Notes: a model not told the origin generated them from the letters alone. Positions 1 through 5,854 are shown, counted from the stretch's first letter. The stretch is 6,762 bases of DNA from Vulcanimicrobiia bacterium (GCA_024281135.1 JAMXLG010000370.1:1-6762), one strand, 5' to 3'. Program-made: numbers and translations.

Positions 1-560
1 CATACGTTCGCGCGCTGCTCGATGCCCACGAAGCGACTGGTGAAACGCGCCTGCTCGAACGCGCGCGCGTGCACGCCGACGCGATCGCGCAACACTTCGG
101 TGCGCCCGACGGTGGGTTTTTCGATCATGCTCGCCGGGAGGAAGTCATCGGCCGGCTCGATCTCGCCGATCGTCCGATGATCGACAACAGCATCATGGCC
201 GAGAACTTGCTTCGATTGAACGTGATGACGGGTGAGGACGGCTACCGTGAAGCAGCGGAGAAAACATTGACGCTTTATGCAGCGACGTACGAAAACGCCG
301 GCAGCTTCGCTGCGACGTATGCGCGTGCGCTTCGCCGATATCTCACGGCCCCCGTGAGCGTGCGCGTTCGCGGGACCCCAGAAGCCGCGAGCGATCTTCG
401 CGAGGCGGCACGTCGGTTGCCGGCGGCTTTCACGACGGTCTACGCTGAAGAAGGGGACGGGACCCCGCAAGCCTACGTTTGCGCCGGGACGACCTGCGCG
501 GCACCCGTGAGCAGTGCGGCCGACTTGCGGGGGGCCTACGAATCGCTCGTTCCGGCCTGA
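1..560 (+). CDS. YyaL/DUF255 thioredoxin-domain protein, C-terminal fragment (5' end outside window)
   Basis: The reading frame is open from position 3 to a TGA at 558-560. The GTG at 69 is only an internal codon: the frame continues upstream to the edge, so the true start lies outside the window. The 185 visible residues match the C-terminal part of the YyaL/spermatogenesis-associated protein 20 family, which has an N-terminal thioredoxin-like DUF255 domain followed by a six-hairpin glycosidase-like region. Recognisable family features are the GGFFD segment near 114-128, the DNSIMAENLLRL helix around 183-219 (family form: GNSVAAExLLRL), and near the C-terminus AYVCAGTTCAAPV at about 472-510, matching the usual AYVCxGxxCxPPV ending. 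The N-terminal thioredoxin domain is not in view. The molecular role of the family is poorly defined. A 46-bp gap without a terminator separates it from the next plus-strand gene, so co-transcription is likely. Confidence 0.87.
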   Translation, partial: YVRALLDAHEATGETRLLERARVHADAIAQHFGAPDGGFFDHARREEVIGRLDLADRPMIDNSIMAENLLRLNVMTGEDGYREAAEKTLTLYAATYENAGSFAATYARALRRYLTAPVSVRVRGTPEAASDLREAARRLPAAFTTVYAEEGDGTPQAYVCAGTTCAAPVSSAADLRGAYESLVPA

Positions 561-592
561 AACACGTGGGGGCCGGAGGCGTAGTGAAAGAT

Positions 593-597
593 GGAGG
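593..597 (+). promoter_or_regulatory. Shine-Dalgarno GGAGG for the TM2-type gene
   Basis: GGAGG lies 9 nt before the ATG at 607. It decides the start of the next gene: the frame is open further upstream (an ATG at 514), but that extension overlaps the yyaL-like gene and encodes a low-complexity Arg/Gly-rich stretch without family similarity. Confidence 0.8.
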
Positions 598-606
598 AAC
601 AAAACC

Positions 607-1017
607 ATGACACCGTACGTCGAAACGCTTCTGCAGTACGTCCGCCCGGAAAGCCAAGGAGCGTTCGTATACGACTACCGCCGCTTCGCAAAAGACCCGA
701 ACCTCGCGCTCATTCTCACGATTTTGCTCGGCATCGTCGGCGGCGAATCGTACTACATGGGTGAATGGAAGCGCGGGATTTGCATGACCATTGCGCTGCT
801 TTCGGGCATTGGCATCCTGGTCAGCGGACCGATGTGGATCGTACGTTGCTTCACGATCATGAACGAATGCGAGTCGTATAACGACTATCTCGCGTACGTC
901 CTCGCGTACAGGTATCTGCCGGCCGGAACTGCCCCCGAACCGCCGCAACCCGTCCAAGGTCCGACGAATCGCACTCGACCGAATATCTCGGGCCTCCCCG
1001 TCACCGTGCGTCCATAG
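607..1017 (+). CDS. TM2 domain-like small membrane protein
   Basis: The protein has 136 residues from the ATG at 607, chosen because of the GGAGG 9 nt upstream. Two hydrophobic segments, about residues 32-50 (LALILTILLGIVGG) and 58-80, are joined by a short turn containing YYMGEWKRGI. This is the TM2-domain layout, in which the family has a first helix, a G-x-HRFYLG turn and a second helix. Here the turn reads GGESYYMGEWKRG, and the second helix ends in WIVRCF where the family usually has W-x-x-D-x-F, so the usual Asp is replaced by Arg80. A cytoplasmic-type N-terminus (about 30 residues) and a Pro-rich tail (residues 106-136) flank the hairpin. TM2 proteins are integral inner-membrane proteins of mostly unknown function. 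It lies 46 bp after the yyaL-like gene and ends just before a repeat and a strong terminator, so it is probably the last gene of that transcript. Confidence 0.75.
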   Translation: MTPYVETLLQYVRPESQGAFVYDYRRFAKDPNLALILTILLGIVGGESYYMGEWKRGICMTIALLSGIGILVSGPMWIVRCFTIMNECESYNDYLAYVLAYRYLPAGTAPEPPQPVQGPTNRTRPNISGLPVTVRP

Positions 1018-1061
1018 TGTCATCCTGAGCTTGTCAGTGTCATCCTGAGCTTGTCGAAGGA
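1016..1061. repeat. 20-bp tandem duplication of a TGTCATCCTGAGCTTGTCGAAGGA-type intergenic repeat
   Basis: AGTGTCATCCTGAGCTTGTC occurs at 1016-1035 and again, identically and immediately adjacent, at 1036-1055. The second copy continues with GAAGGA (1056-1061), giving the full form of a repeat commonly seen dispersed in intergenic regions of many environmental bacteria; the first copy lacks this end. The unit starts inside the stop codon of the TM2-type gene and lies before the terminator hairpin, so it would be transcribed at the 3' end of that mRNA. That it is dispersed in this genome is my recollection of the motif, not something visible in one window. Confidence 0.8.
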
Positions 1062-1075
1062 CCGTTACGAACAAA

Positions 1076-1101
1076 GAGCCCGGCGAAATCTCGCCGGGCT
1101 T
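1076..1101. terminator. Bidirectional intrinsic terminator between convergent genes
   Basis: A perfect 10-bp GC-rich stem pairs AGCCCGGCGA (1077-1086) with TCGCCGGGCT (1091-1100) around the 4-nt loop AATC. Plus-strand sequence after the stem is TTACGTTTTCG. In the other direction it is CTTTGTTCG. Both are moderately T-rich. It lies between the TM2-type gene (ending 1017) and the convergent methyltransferase gene, whose TAA (1100-1102) overlaps the stem edge. One hairpin therefore probably ends both transcripts. The T tracts are short, so efficiency may differ between directions. Confidence 0.82.
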
Positions 1102-1990
1102 ACGTTTTCGCGATGAGAAATTGCTCCGACGTCCCAGATAATCGCAGCCCATCGGCTCGATTTGAAAAGTAGCGTTCGTTAAGCACCGACGGCGAAATCG
1201 TCGCGACTTCTCTGAATCCGGCCTCGCGAGCGAGCTTCGCGATGTGTTCCGTGGTGAAGAAACTGATGAAGGGCGTTCCACTCGCGCGAGCGCCTGCGAT
1301 CGCAACTTCGTAACCCGGACGTTCCTCCGCGTCGGCTAATTCGACCGGGAGCACAAACGTCATCGCAAGTGTTGACCCGCGTGCGAACGTTGCGATTTGA
1401 CGCAGCATCGCTTGGATCGCTTCTTGAGTGAGATACATGCTGACGCCGGTAGAAGTGACGACGGCCGGCTCGTTAGCGTGAAAACCGGCGTCACGAAGCG
1501 CAGTCCACCAGGAATCGCCGGCTTCGAAATCAACCGGCGCAAATCGCAGCCAATTGGGAACGTCGTAACCGAGTTCGATCAACCGTCGTTGTTTCCAACG
1601 TTGCGGGCCTGGTTGATCGACTTCGAAGATCGTTAGTTGCGCGGCGATCCCCGGGCGACGCTGCGCGAACGTATCGAGGCCGGCACCCAACAGAACGTAT
1701 TGACGAACGCCTCGCGTCGCTTCGTGCACGACCAAATCTTCGATGAATCTCGCACGCGCAACGACCGACGCGCGGAGCCTGCGCGTGAAGCCGGGTTCCA
1801 TGTCCGGGCGCTTGCGCCAGTCCTCATTAGGATCGACGAGTTGAAGACCGACTTCGTCCTCGAAGACGTGCGGCGCACCGTCAAGTTGCACGTGCAACGC
1901 GCGCCATAACGCTACGCGAACCGCCGTCGACTCCGGCCCGACCGCATCCGTATCATGCATGATGGGTTGCCGCCAACCACATGCTAGCAT
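1100..1990 (-). CDS. SAM-dependent methyltransferase, leucine carboxyl methyltransferase-like (TIGR00027 type)
   Basis: From the ATG at 1990 the protein has 296 residues. The TIGR00027/LCM-like family layout is clear: RARFIEDLVV (about 79-88), the SAM-binding motif I VLLGAGLDT (99-107), the acidic EVDQP after the next strand (123-127), PVDFE (152-156) and STGVSMYL (180-187), equivalent to the family's EGLLMYL segment. Length is in the normal range of about 270-310. Proteins of this family transfer a methyl group from S-adenosylmethionine to mostly unknown acceptors; the substrate cannot be read here. The start is uncertain. A second ATG at 1960 (residue 11, MHDTDAV) would give 286 residues and begins where family similarity begins. 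Neither start has a clear Shine-Dalgarno. The gene diverges from the TrmB-type regulator gene with 62 bp between the outer starts, so it is a candidate target of that regulator. Confidence 0.88.
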   Translation of the reverse strand: MLACGWRQPIMHDTDAVGPESTAVRVALWRALHVQLDGAPHVFEDEVGLQLVDPNEDWRKRPDMEPGFTRRLRASVVARARFIEDLVVHEATRGVRQYVLLGAGLDTFAQRRPGIAAQLTIFEVDQPGPQRWKQRRLIELGYDVPNWLRFAPVDFEAGDSWWTALRDAGFHANEPAVVTSTGVSMYLTQEAIQAMLRQIATFARGSTLAMTFVLPVELADAEERPGYEVAIAGARASGTPFISFFTTEHIAKLAREAGFREVATISPSVLNERYFSNRADGLRLSGTSEQFLIAKT

Positions 1991-1996
1991 TCTAGC
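1981..1996. repeat. CTAG-centred palindrome and 8-bp imperfect tandem repeat at the methyltransferase start
   Basis: ATGCTAGCAT (1981-1990) is a perfect 10-bp palindrome that contains the outer methyltransferase start codon (CAT at 1988-1990). Read as a tandem, ATGCTAGC (1981-1988) is followed directly by ATTCTAGC (1989-1996), matching at 7 of 8 positions. It could be a protein-binding site or a chance arrangement. Confidence 0.45.
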
Positions 1997-2028
1997 TGGA
2001 AGTCAACTACTGAAACATCGGGGAGCAG
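1997..2028. promoter_or_regulatory. Core of the divergent promoter region (methyltransferase / TrmB-type regulator)
   Basis: This short AT-richer gap must hold at least part of the promoters of both divergent genes unless these lie inside the flanking genes. AACTACT at 2005-2011 repeats the sequence of the right arm of the adjacent inverted repeat (AACTACT, 2043-2049) and could be an extra half-site. TTGACT on the minus strand (2006-2001) resembles a -35 element, but no well-spaced -10 follows. GATACT (2028-2033) on the plus strand is a weak -10 match. No promoter can be assigned firmly. Confidence 0.4.
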
Positions 2029-2054
2029 ATACTAGTAGTAGTAACTACTAGTAT
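2029..2054. promoter_or_regulatory. 11-bp inverted repeat overlapping the regulator start codon (probable operator)
   Basis: ATACTAGTAGT (2029-2039) is the exact reverse complement of ACTACTAGTAT (2044-2054), with a 4-bp spacer AGTA. The arms contain TAGTAGT, and the right arm includes the first two bases of the regulator ATG (2053-2055). A protein dimer bound here would block initiation, so autoregulation by the TrmB-type protein is the simplest reading. In RNA the same sequence could form a hairpin covering the start. Binding by this regulator is inferred from position only. Confidence 0.65.
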
Positions 2055-2910
2055 GGAACCAACAGATGACGATTCGGTCCAGGCGCTGCGGGCGCTGGGA
2101 TTTACCGGGCTTGAGGCTCGGATCTACGTAGACTTGCTCCAGAACGGCCCGCTGACCGGGTACCGGATCGCTCAGCACGTCGGTAAGGCCGTCGCTAACA
2201 CGTACAAAGCGCTTGAAGCGCTCGAGCGGCGCGGAGTGGTCGTGAGCGAGGACTCCGGTGCGCGCTCCTATCGCGCGATTGCCTATGCGGAAGTCGTTGC
2301 GATGCTGTCAAATGAGTTTTCGCAACGTGCGCGGGCGGCGACTGAAGCACTTGCATCGATCGAGTCGCAGGCTACCGACGATCGCGTGTACAGGTTGCAA
2401 CGCGATGATGCGATATACGAACGCGCGCGCAGTTTGATCGACGGCGCGCAATCGATCGTCGTGATCGATGCATTTCCTGCAGCGATCGAGGCATTGCAGG
2501 ATTCACTCGAGGCGTCCGCTTCGCGCGGCGTTCAAGTAATTGCGCGCACGTACGCGCAAGTTGAACTCCGCGGCGTTGTCGTGGTGCTTGCCCCAAATGC
2601 CCAAGCCGTGCTCGATCGGTGGCCGGGGACGTGGCTCAACGTGAGCTGCGATGCCGATGCCGCACTGATCGCGCATCTCAACGGCAACCGTACGACCGGA
2701 ACGTGGACGCAGAATCCGTACGTCAGTTGGATTCTCTATTGCGGGATTGCTTCGGAGACCGCAATGGCGTCTATGCGCGCGATGCTTGCGCGCGACCCCG
2801 AATGCTCGCTCGCAACTGCCCTCGAGCGTGTTGAACCGCTTCTTCCCGTCGATCCGCCCGGGCGCACCGCGCTTTATTCAACACTTCAGGAGAAAGGCAA
2901 CCCATCATGA
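2053..2910 (+). CDS. TrmB-family transcriptional regulator
   Basis: The protein has 285 residues. Residues about 10-75 form a winged helix-turn-helix typical of TrmB: ALRALGFTGLEARIYVDLL, then GYRIAQHVGKAVANTYKALEALERRGVV, the recognition-helix and wing region. Residues about 78-105 are helical and rich in Ala/Glu/Arg, suiting a dimerisation linker. Residues about 120-245 resemble the PLD-like C-terminal domain of TrmB proteins (ARSLIDGAQSIVVIDAF, then LEASASRGVQVIARTY). Archaeal TrmB proteins bind sugars there; the ligand here is unknown. The ATG at 2053 leaves only nine residues before the conserved helix, so it is very likely right, yet it has no nearby Shine-Dalgarno: GGGGAG (2020-2025) is 27 nt away. 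A leaderless or very short-leader mRNA is possible. The gene overlaps the protease gene by ATGA, pointing to a bicistronic operon, and it diverges from the methyltransferase gene. Confidence 0.87.
   Translation: MEPTDDDSVQALRALGFTGLEARIYVDLLQNGPLTGYRIAQHVGKAVANTYKALEALERRGVVVSEDSGARSYRAIAYAEVVAMLSNEFSQRARAATEALASIESQATDDRVYRLQRDDAIYERARSLIDGAQSIVVIDAFPAAIEALQDSLEASASRGVQVIARTYAQVELRGVVVVLAPNAQAVLDRWPGTWLNVSCDADAALIAHLNGNRTTGTWTQNPYVSWILYCGIASETAMASMRAMLARDPECSLATALERVEPLLPVDPPGRTALYSTLQEKGNPS
2888..2897 (+). promoter_or_regulatory. Purine-rich Shine-Dalgarno for the protease gene
   Basis: AGGAG (2888-2892) followed by AAAGG (2893-2897) lies 14 and 9 nt before the ATG at 2907, inside the end of the regulator gene. 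It supports initiation at the ATGA overlap and contrasts with the missing site in front of the regulator. Confidence 0.6.
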
Positions 2911-4721
2911 TTCACGCGTTGCTTCTGGCTGCGGCGATCGCCGACGCATCAACACTTTTTCAACAAGAACGTTCAGCAGTCGGTGGCGCCGCCTGGGATC
3001 GTATTGCGGAGATCGTCGAGCGTGGAACGGTGCGCGGGCAAGGACTAACGAGTCCCTACACAACGTACATCGATACTCGCACCGGATATTCTAAGAGCTC
3101 GGCAACGGTTGCCGGAACGCTGCAGGCATCCGGTTTTGACGCACAAGGCGCATGGTCGCAGCAAGGGACGCTCGTCGAGCCGCTCAATGATGCGGCGGCG
3201 ATTGCATCCGGCAAGAGTTCTGCATTTATTGCGCGCAACGGCTGGTGGAATCCGCAGCGCGATCCGGCGACGTTTTCCGCACCATCGCAGAAAAGCGAAG
3301 GTGGAAAGACGTACGACGTGGTCCATGTCGTTCCCGACGGTGGCGATCCGATCGACGTTTGGCTCGATTCATCGACGCACTTGATCGCAAAGATCGTGCA
3401 GACGAACGCGTCGCGCGTTTCGACAACGACGACCTATGGCGATTATCGCGCAACGAGCGGCGTCATGTATCCATTCGCGACAACGGTCGGAACGGGCAAC
3501 CCGAAGTACGATCAAGTCGCGCACGTCGACGACGTGCAATTGAAGGCGACGCTCGTAGCGGCGGATCTACAGCGGCCGGAGAATCAGCGGACGGGCTCGA
3601 TTGCGGGCGGCAGCACGACGACGATTCCGTTCGATCTCGACAGTCCGGACAAAGGGCACATCATTGTGGTGGCCCGGATCAACGGATCCCGCCCGCTGCA
3701 CCTGATCTTCGATACGGGTGGCAGCAATGTCGTCTCACCGGAGGTTGCACGCGAGATCGGATTGCACGGCAACGGCTCGATTGCCGGTGGCGGCGCCGGC
3801 GAATCGCAGGTGAGCATCCAGCTCGCCTCCGGCACCACGCTTCACGTTGGGAACGCGACGCTGCAAGACCAGCAAGTTGCGATCTTGCCGTTGCCCGCGT
3901 CGCTCGTCGGCGTCACGGGCCGTTACCGCGTCGACGGCGTGATCGGCTATGAAGTGCTGAAGAATTTCATCGTATCGATCGACTACGCGAGCAAACAGCT
4001 CTCGCTGATCGATCCGAACGCATTCGACTCGACCGCGCGAGGAGCGGCGATTCACTTCAAGTCAGCAACGATTCCCGTGATTCCCGTCACATTCGACGGC
4101 GTTGTGGGATCGTTCATGTTCGATACGGGTAACGCATTTTATCCGACGCTTTCGCAAGAGTTCATCGACTCGCACCAACTTGCGTCACGTCTTCCCGGTT
4201 CAGTGCTGGTGCAGAGCAGCGGGAATATCGGCGGGGCGATTCGCTCGCGGCTCACGCGTCCGGCTACGATCCAGATCGGCCCGTACACGATCCCCCGTCC
4301 CGTCTTCACGATAACGACGACCAAACAAGGCGCCCTTGCCGGGACAGCCTACTCGGGCAACATTGCGGAATCCATCATCTCGCGCTTCACCGTTACCCTC
4401 GACTACGAACACGGCATCATCTATCTCAAGCCGAATGCGCGCTTCCACGATCCGTTCATCGGAAGCCGCGACGGCATGTCGCTCTACCGGCCGTCGGTCG
4501 ACCGCCTTTCCGTCGCGTACGTGAACCCCGGGACACCTGCAGCGCAAGCCGGCATTGCAGCGGGAGATGAAGTCGTCGCCGTCAACGGAAAGCCGGCACG
4601 CGACATCGGACTTGGCGACATCGCCGCGTACGAGGCCTCACATCCGACGATTATGTTTACTTTCTCGCATGGCGGCGTAACGCAAACGAAATCGGTAAGC
4701 CTGCGCGAGCTAGTCCCGTAG
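2907..4721 (+). CDS. Secreted bilobed retropepsin-like aspartic protease with C-terminal PDZ domain
   Basis: The protein has 604 residues. Residues 1-14 form a short Sec-type signal (LLLAAAIA, then A12-D13-A14 as possible cleavage site); the n-region lacks a Lys or Arg, so export is likely but not certain. Residues about 18-215 form a beta-rich domain I cannot name, with YDVVHVVP and VWLDSSTHLIAKI reminiscent of lipoprotein-carrier-like folds. Lobe 1 (about 237-372) carries the catalytic motif IFDTGGSNVV with Asp269 and the second family motif DGVIGYEVLKNF (343-354). Lobe 2 (about 380-510) carries MFDTGNAFYP with Asp406 and a matching GNIAESIISRF then VTLDY. Residues about 520-600 are a PDZ domain (VAYVNPGTPAAQAGIAAGDEVVAVNGKPA). 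Two Asp residues in one chain suggest a pepsin-like intramolecular site. It most likely acts in the periplasm or outside the cell. Substrate unknown. The start is set by the ATGA overlap and an upstream Shine-Dalgarno. The gene ends 8 bp from the convergent membrane-protein gene. Confidence 0.85.
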   Translation: MIHALLLAAAIADASTLFQQERSAVGGAAWDRIAEIVERGTVRGQGLTSPYTTYIDTRTGYSKSSATVAGTLQASGFDAQGAWSQQGTLVEPLNDAAAIASGKSSAFIARNGWWNPQRDPATFSAPSQKSEGGKTYDVVHVVPDGGDPIDVWLDSSTHLIAKIVQTNASRVSTTTTYGDYRATSGVMYPFATTVGTGNPKYDQVAHVDDVQLKATLVAADLQRPENQRTGSIAGGSTTTIPFDLDSPDKGHIIVVARINGSRPLHLIFDTGGSNVVSPEVAREIGLHGNGSIAGGGAGESQVSIQLASGTTLHVGNATLQDQQVAILPLPASLVGVTGRYRVDGVIGYEVLKNFIVSIDYASKQLSLIDPNAFDSTARGAAIHFKSATIPVIPVTFDGVVGSFMFDTGNAFYPTLSQEFIDSHQLASRLPGSVLVQSSGNIGGAIRSRLTRPATIQIGPYTIPRPVFTITTTKQGALAGTAYSGNIAESIISRFTVTLDYEHGIIYLKPNARFHDPFIGSRDGMSLYRPSVDRLSVAYVNPGTPAAQAGIAAGDEVVAVNGKPARDIGLGDIAAYEASHPTIMFTFSHGGVTQTKSVSLRELVP

Positions 4722-4734
4722 ACTCCCGGCTACG
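4717..4734. other. Weak hairpin over the two convergent stop codons
   Basis: CGTAG (4717-4721) pairs with CTACG (4730-4734) around an 8-nt loop. The stem contains the TAG of the protease gene (4719-4721) and the complement of the TAG of the minus-strand gene (4730-4732). It has no T tract, so it is a poor terminator candidate. No other terminator is visible in the 8-bp gap, so antisense read-through between the two genes is possible. Confidence 0.3.
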
Positions 4735-5854
4735 TGCGAACGAAGCTATTCCAGTACCAGCAGCCCCAGAAGCCGGCAACGATCGAATACGCGATCAGGA
4801 CTCGTGCCCAAAGGGCGAGCCCGTTTCTGGCGGCTAGGAACATGAGCGCAACGAGGAACGGCCCGAAATCGAGGGCGTGGCGCATGCCGAATTGTGCGAA
4901 GCCGTTGACGTAGTACACGAAGTTCGGCGCGGCCGTGAGCAACGTCGCGGCCCACAAGGCGATGACGAGTTGCGTCTGGCGACGCGCGAAGAACGCGTAA
5001 ATGAGCGCCGGACTCGTCCAGGTGAGTGCGACGCCGCTGAGCGACGGTTGCAAGTAGGGAAACTGCGGTACTCGCTCGGGCGCTTGGATGAAGAACGACC
5101 ACAATTGGTACGGGAAGTATTTGAGTTGAAACGGTGAGCCCGTCGGACTTCCGGCTTGATCTTGATGATACCAGGCCGTGTAGCCGATGTCGTACCACGT
5201 TCCCCAGCGCGCAAGATTATACGACACCCATCCGATTGCAACCGGAACAAGCACCGCAACAAACGACGCGATCGCGCGACGTGAGTTGAGGAGATACGCA
5301 TAGACGGGCAATGCGAGAATCAAATCGAAGCGCGAGAGTAATGCGGCGCCGCCCCACATGGCGACGAGCCAGCCGCGTTTCTTCCCGGCGAGCTCGACGA
5401 GCGCGAGCATCGTAAAACACACGGCGGAAACGTGCGCGATAAACCAAACGTCGCCGAACATCGCGCACCATAACAAGTCGGTTCCCGCTAGAAAAAATGC
5501 GGAGATCCAGAGGTTCGCCGTCTCGTCGATACCGTAACGTTCGCCGAGTTCGTATGCGGCGCCGACGGCGACGCCGCCGAGCACAATCGAGAGCAATGTT
5601 TGGTTCGCCGTGCCGAAGATCGCAACGAACGGAAGAAGCAGCAGCGCGGGCATCGGCGCTTCGATGACGTAATATCGCCCGTTGTACGGCAGCGCGTCGA
5701 TGTAGTTGCCGGGCCAGTTGATCCAAGCGTGGCCGTGCATCAGCGCTTGCGCGAGCAGAACGAAGTTATTGTACGGGGTCGCGCGTCCGCGAGAGGCAAT
5801 CGCGATTGCAACGCAGGCAATCGCCCCGACGATAAGGGATCGTTTGATTTTCAC
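4730..5854 (-). CDS. Multi-pass membrane protein, probable GT-C (GT39-like) glycosyltransferase
   Basis: From a GTG at 5854 the protein has 374 residues (MKIKRSLIVGA). An ATG at 5977 in the same frame gives 415 residues, but the extra 41 are Arg-rich, lie over the coding region of the upstream gene and lack membrane character. The GTG overlaps that gene's TGA as GTGA, typical of coupled genes. About nine to eleven hydrophobic segments are visible, beginning with residues 6-22. The first long loop holds YNNFVLLAQALMHG, YIDALPYNGRYYVIEAP and MPALLLLPFVAIFG, a pattern I associate with GT39/PMT_2-like membrane glycosyltransferases, which use lipid-linked sugars on the outer face of the inner membrane. 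The acidic residues in that loop (Asp53, Glu65) are candidate catalytic residues. The donor and acceptor are unknown. With its DUF2723 neighbour it probably serves envelope or protein glycosylation; that role is inferred. Confidence 0.75.
   Translation of the reverse strand: MKIKRSLIVGAIACVAIAIASRGRATPYNNFVLLAQALMHGHAWINWPGNYIDALPYNGRYYVIEAPMPALLLLPFVAIFGTANQTLLSIVLGGVAVGAAYELGERYGIDETANLWISAFFLAGTDLLWCAMFGDVWFIAHVSAVCFTMLALVELAGKKRGWLVAMWGGAALLSRFDLILALPVYAYLLNSRRAIASFVAVLVPVAIGWVSYNLARWGTWYDIGYTAWYHQDQAGSPTGSPFQLKYFPYQLWSFFIQAPERVPQFPYLQPSLSGVALTWTSPALIYAFFARRQTQLVIALWAATLLTAAPNFVYYVNGFAQFGMRHALDFGPFLVALMFLAARNGLALWARVLIAYSIVAGFWGCWYWNSFVRT

Noticed and set aside
69..71. GTG at 69 as a gene start
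   Set aside because: The frame is open to the window edge and the family has a long N-terminal part, so the codon is internal.
371..469. Repeated GGGACCCC segments at 371-379 and 459-466
   Set aside because: Both are inside the well-supported yyaL-like coding region, are short and GC-rich, and show no further structure.
430..1305. 291-codon open frame on the minus strand
   Set aside because: It crosses the yyaL-like end, the whole TM2-type gene and the methyltransferase end on the opposite or a different frame, is Arg/Ser-rich without a fold pattern, and includes the translated intergenic repeat (LRQAQDD-like).
1978..2006. Sigma-70 promoter on the minus strand using TTGACT (2006-2001)
   Set aside because: No -10-like hexamer lies at 16-18 bp; the nearest candidates (TAGAAT at the outer ATG, TAGCAT) have the wrong spacing. 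I mention the hexamer only as a weak hint.
3245..3952. 235-codon plus-strand open frame inside the protease gene
   Set aside because: It is extremely Arg-rich, with no domain similarity. The overlapping protease frame has clear catalytic motifs and a PDZ domain, so this is a GC-rich shadow.
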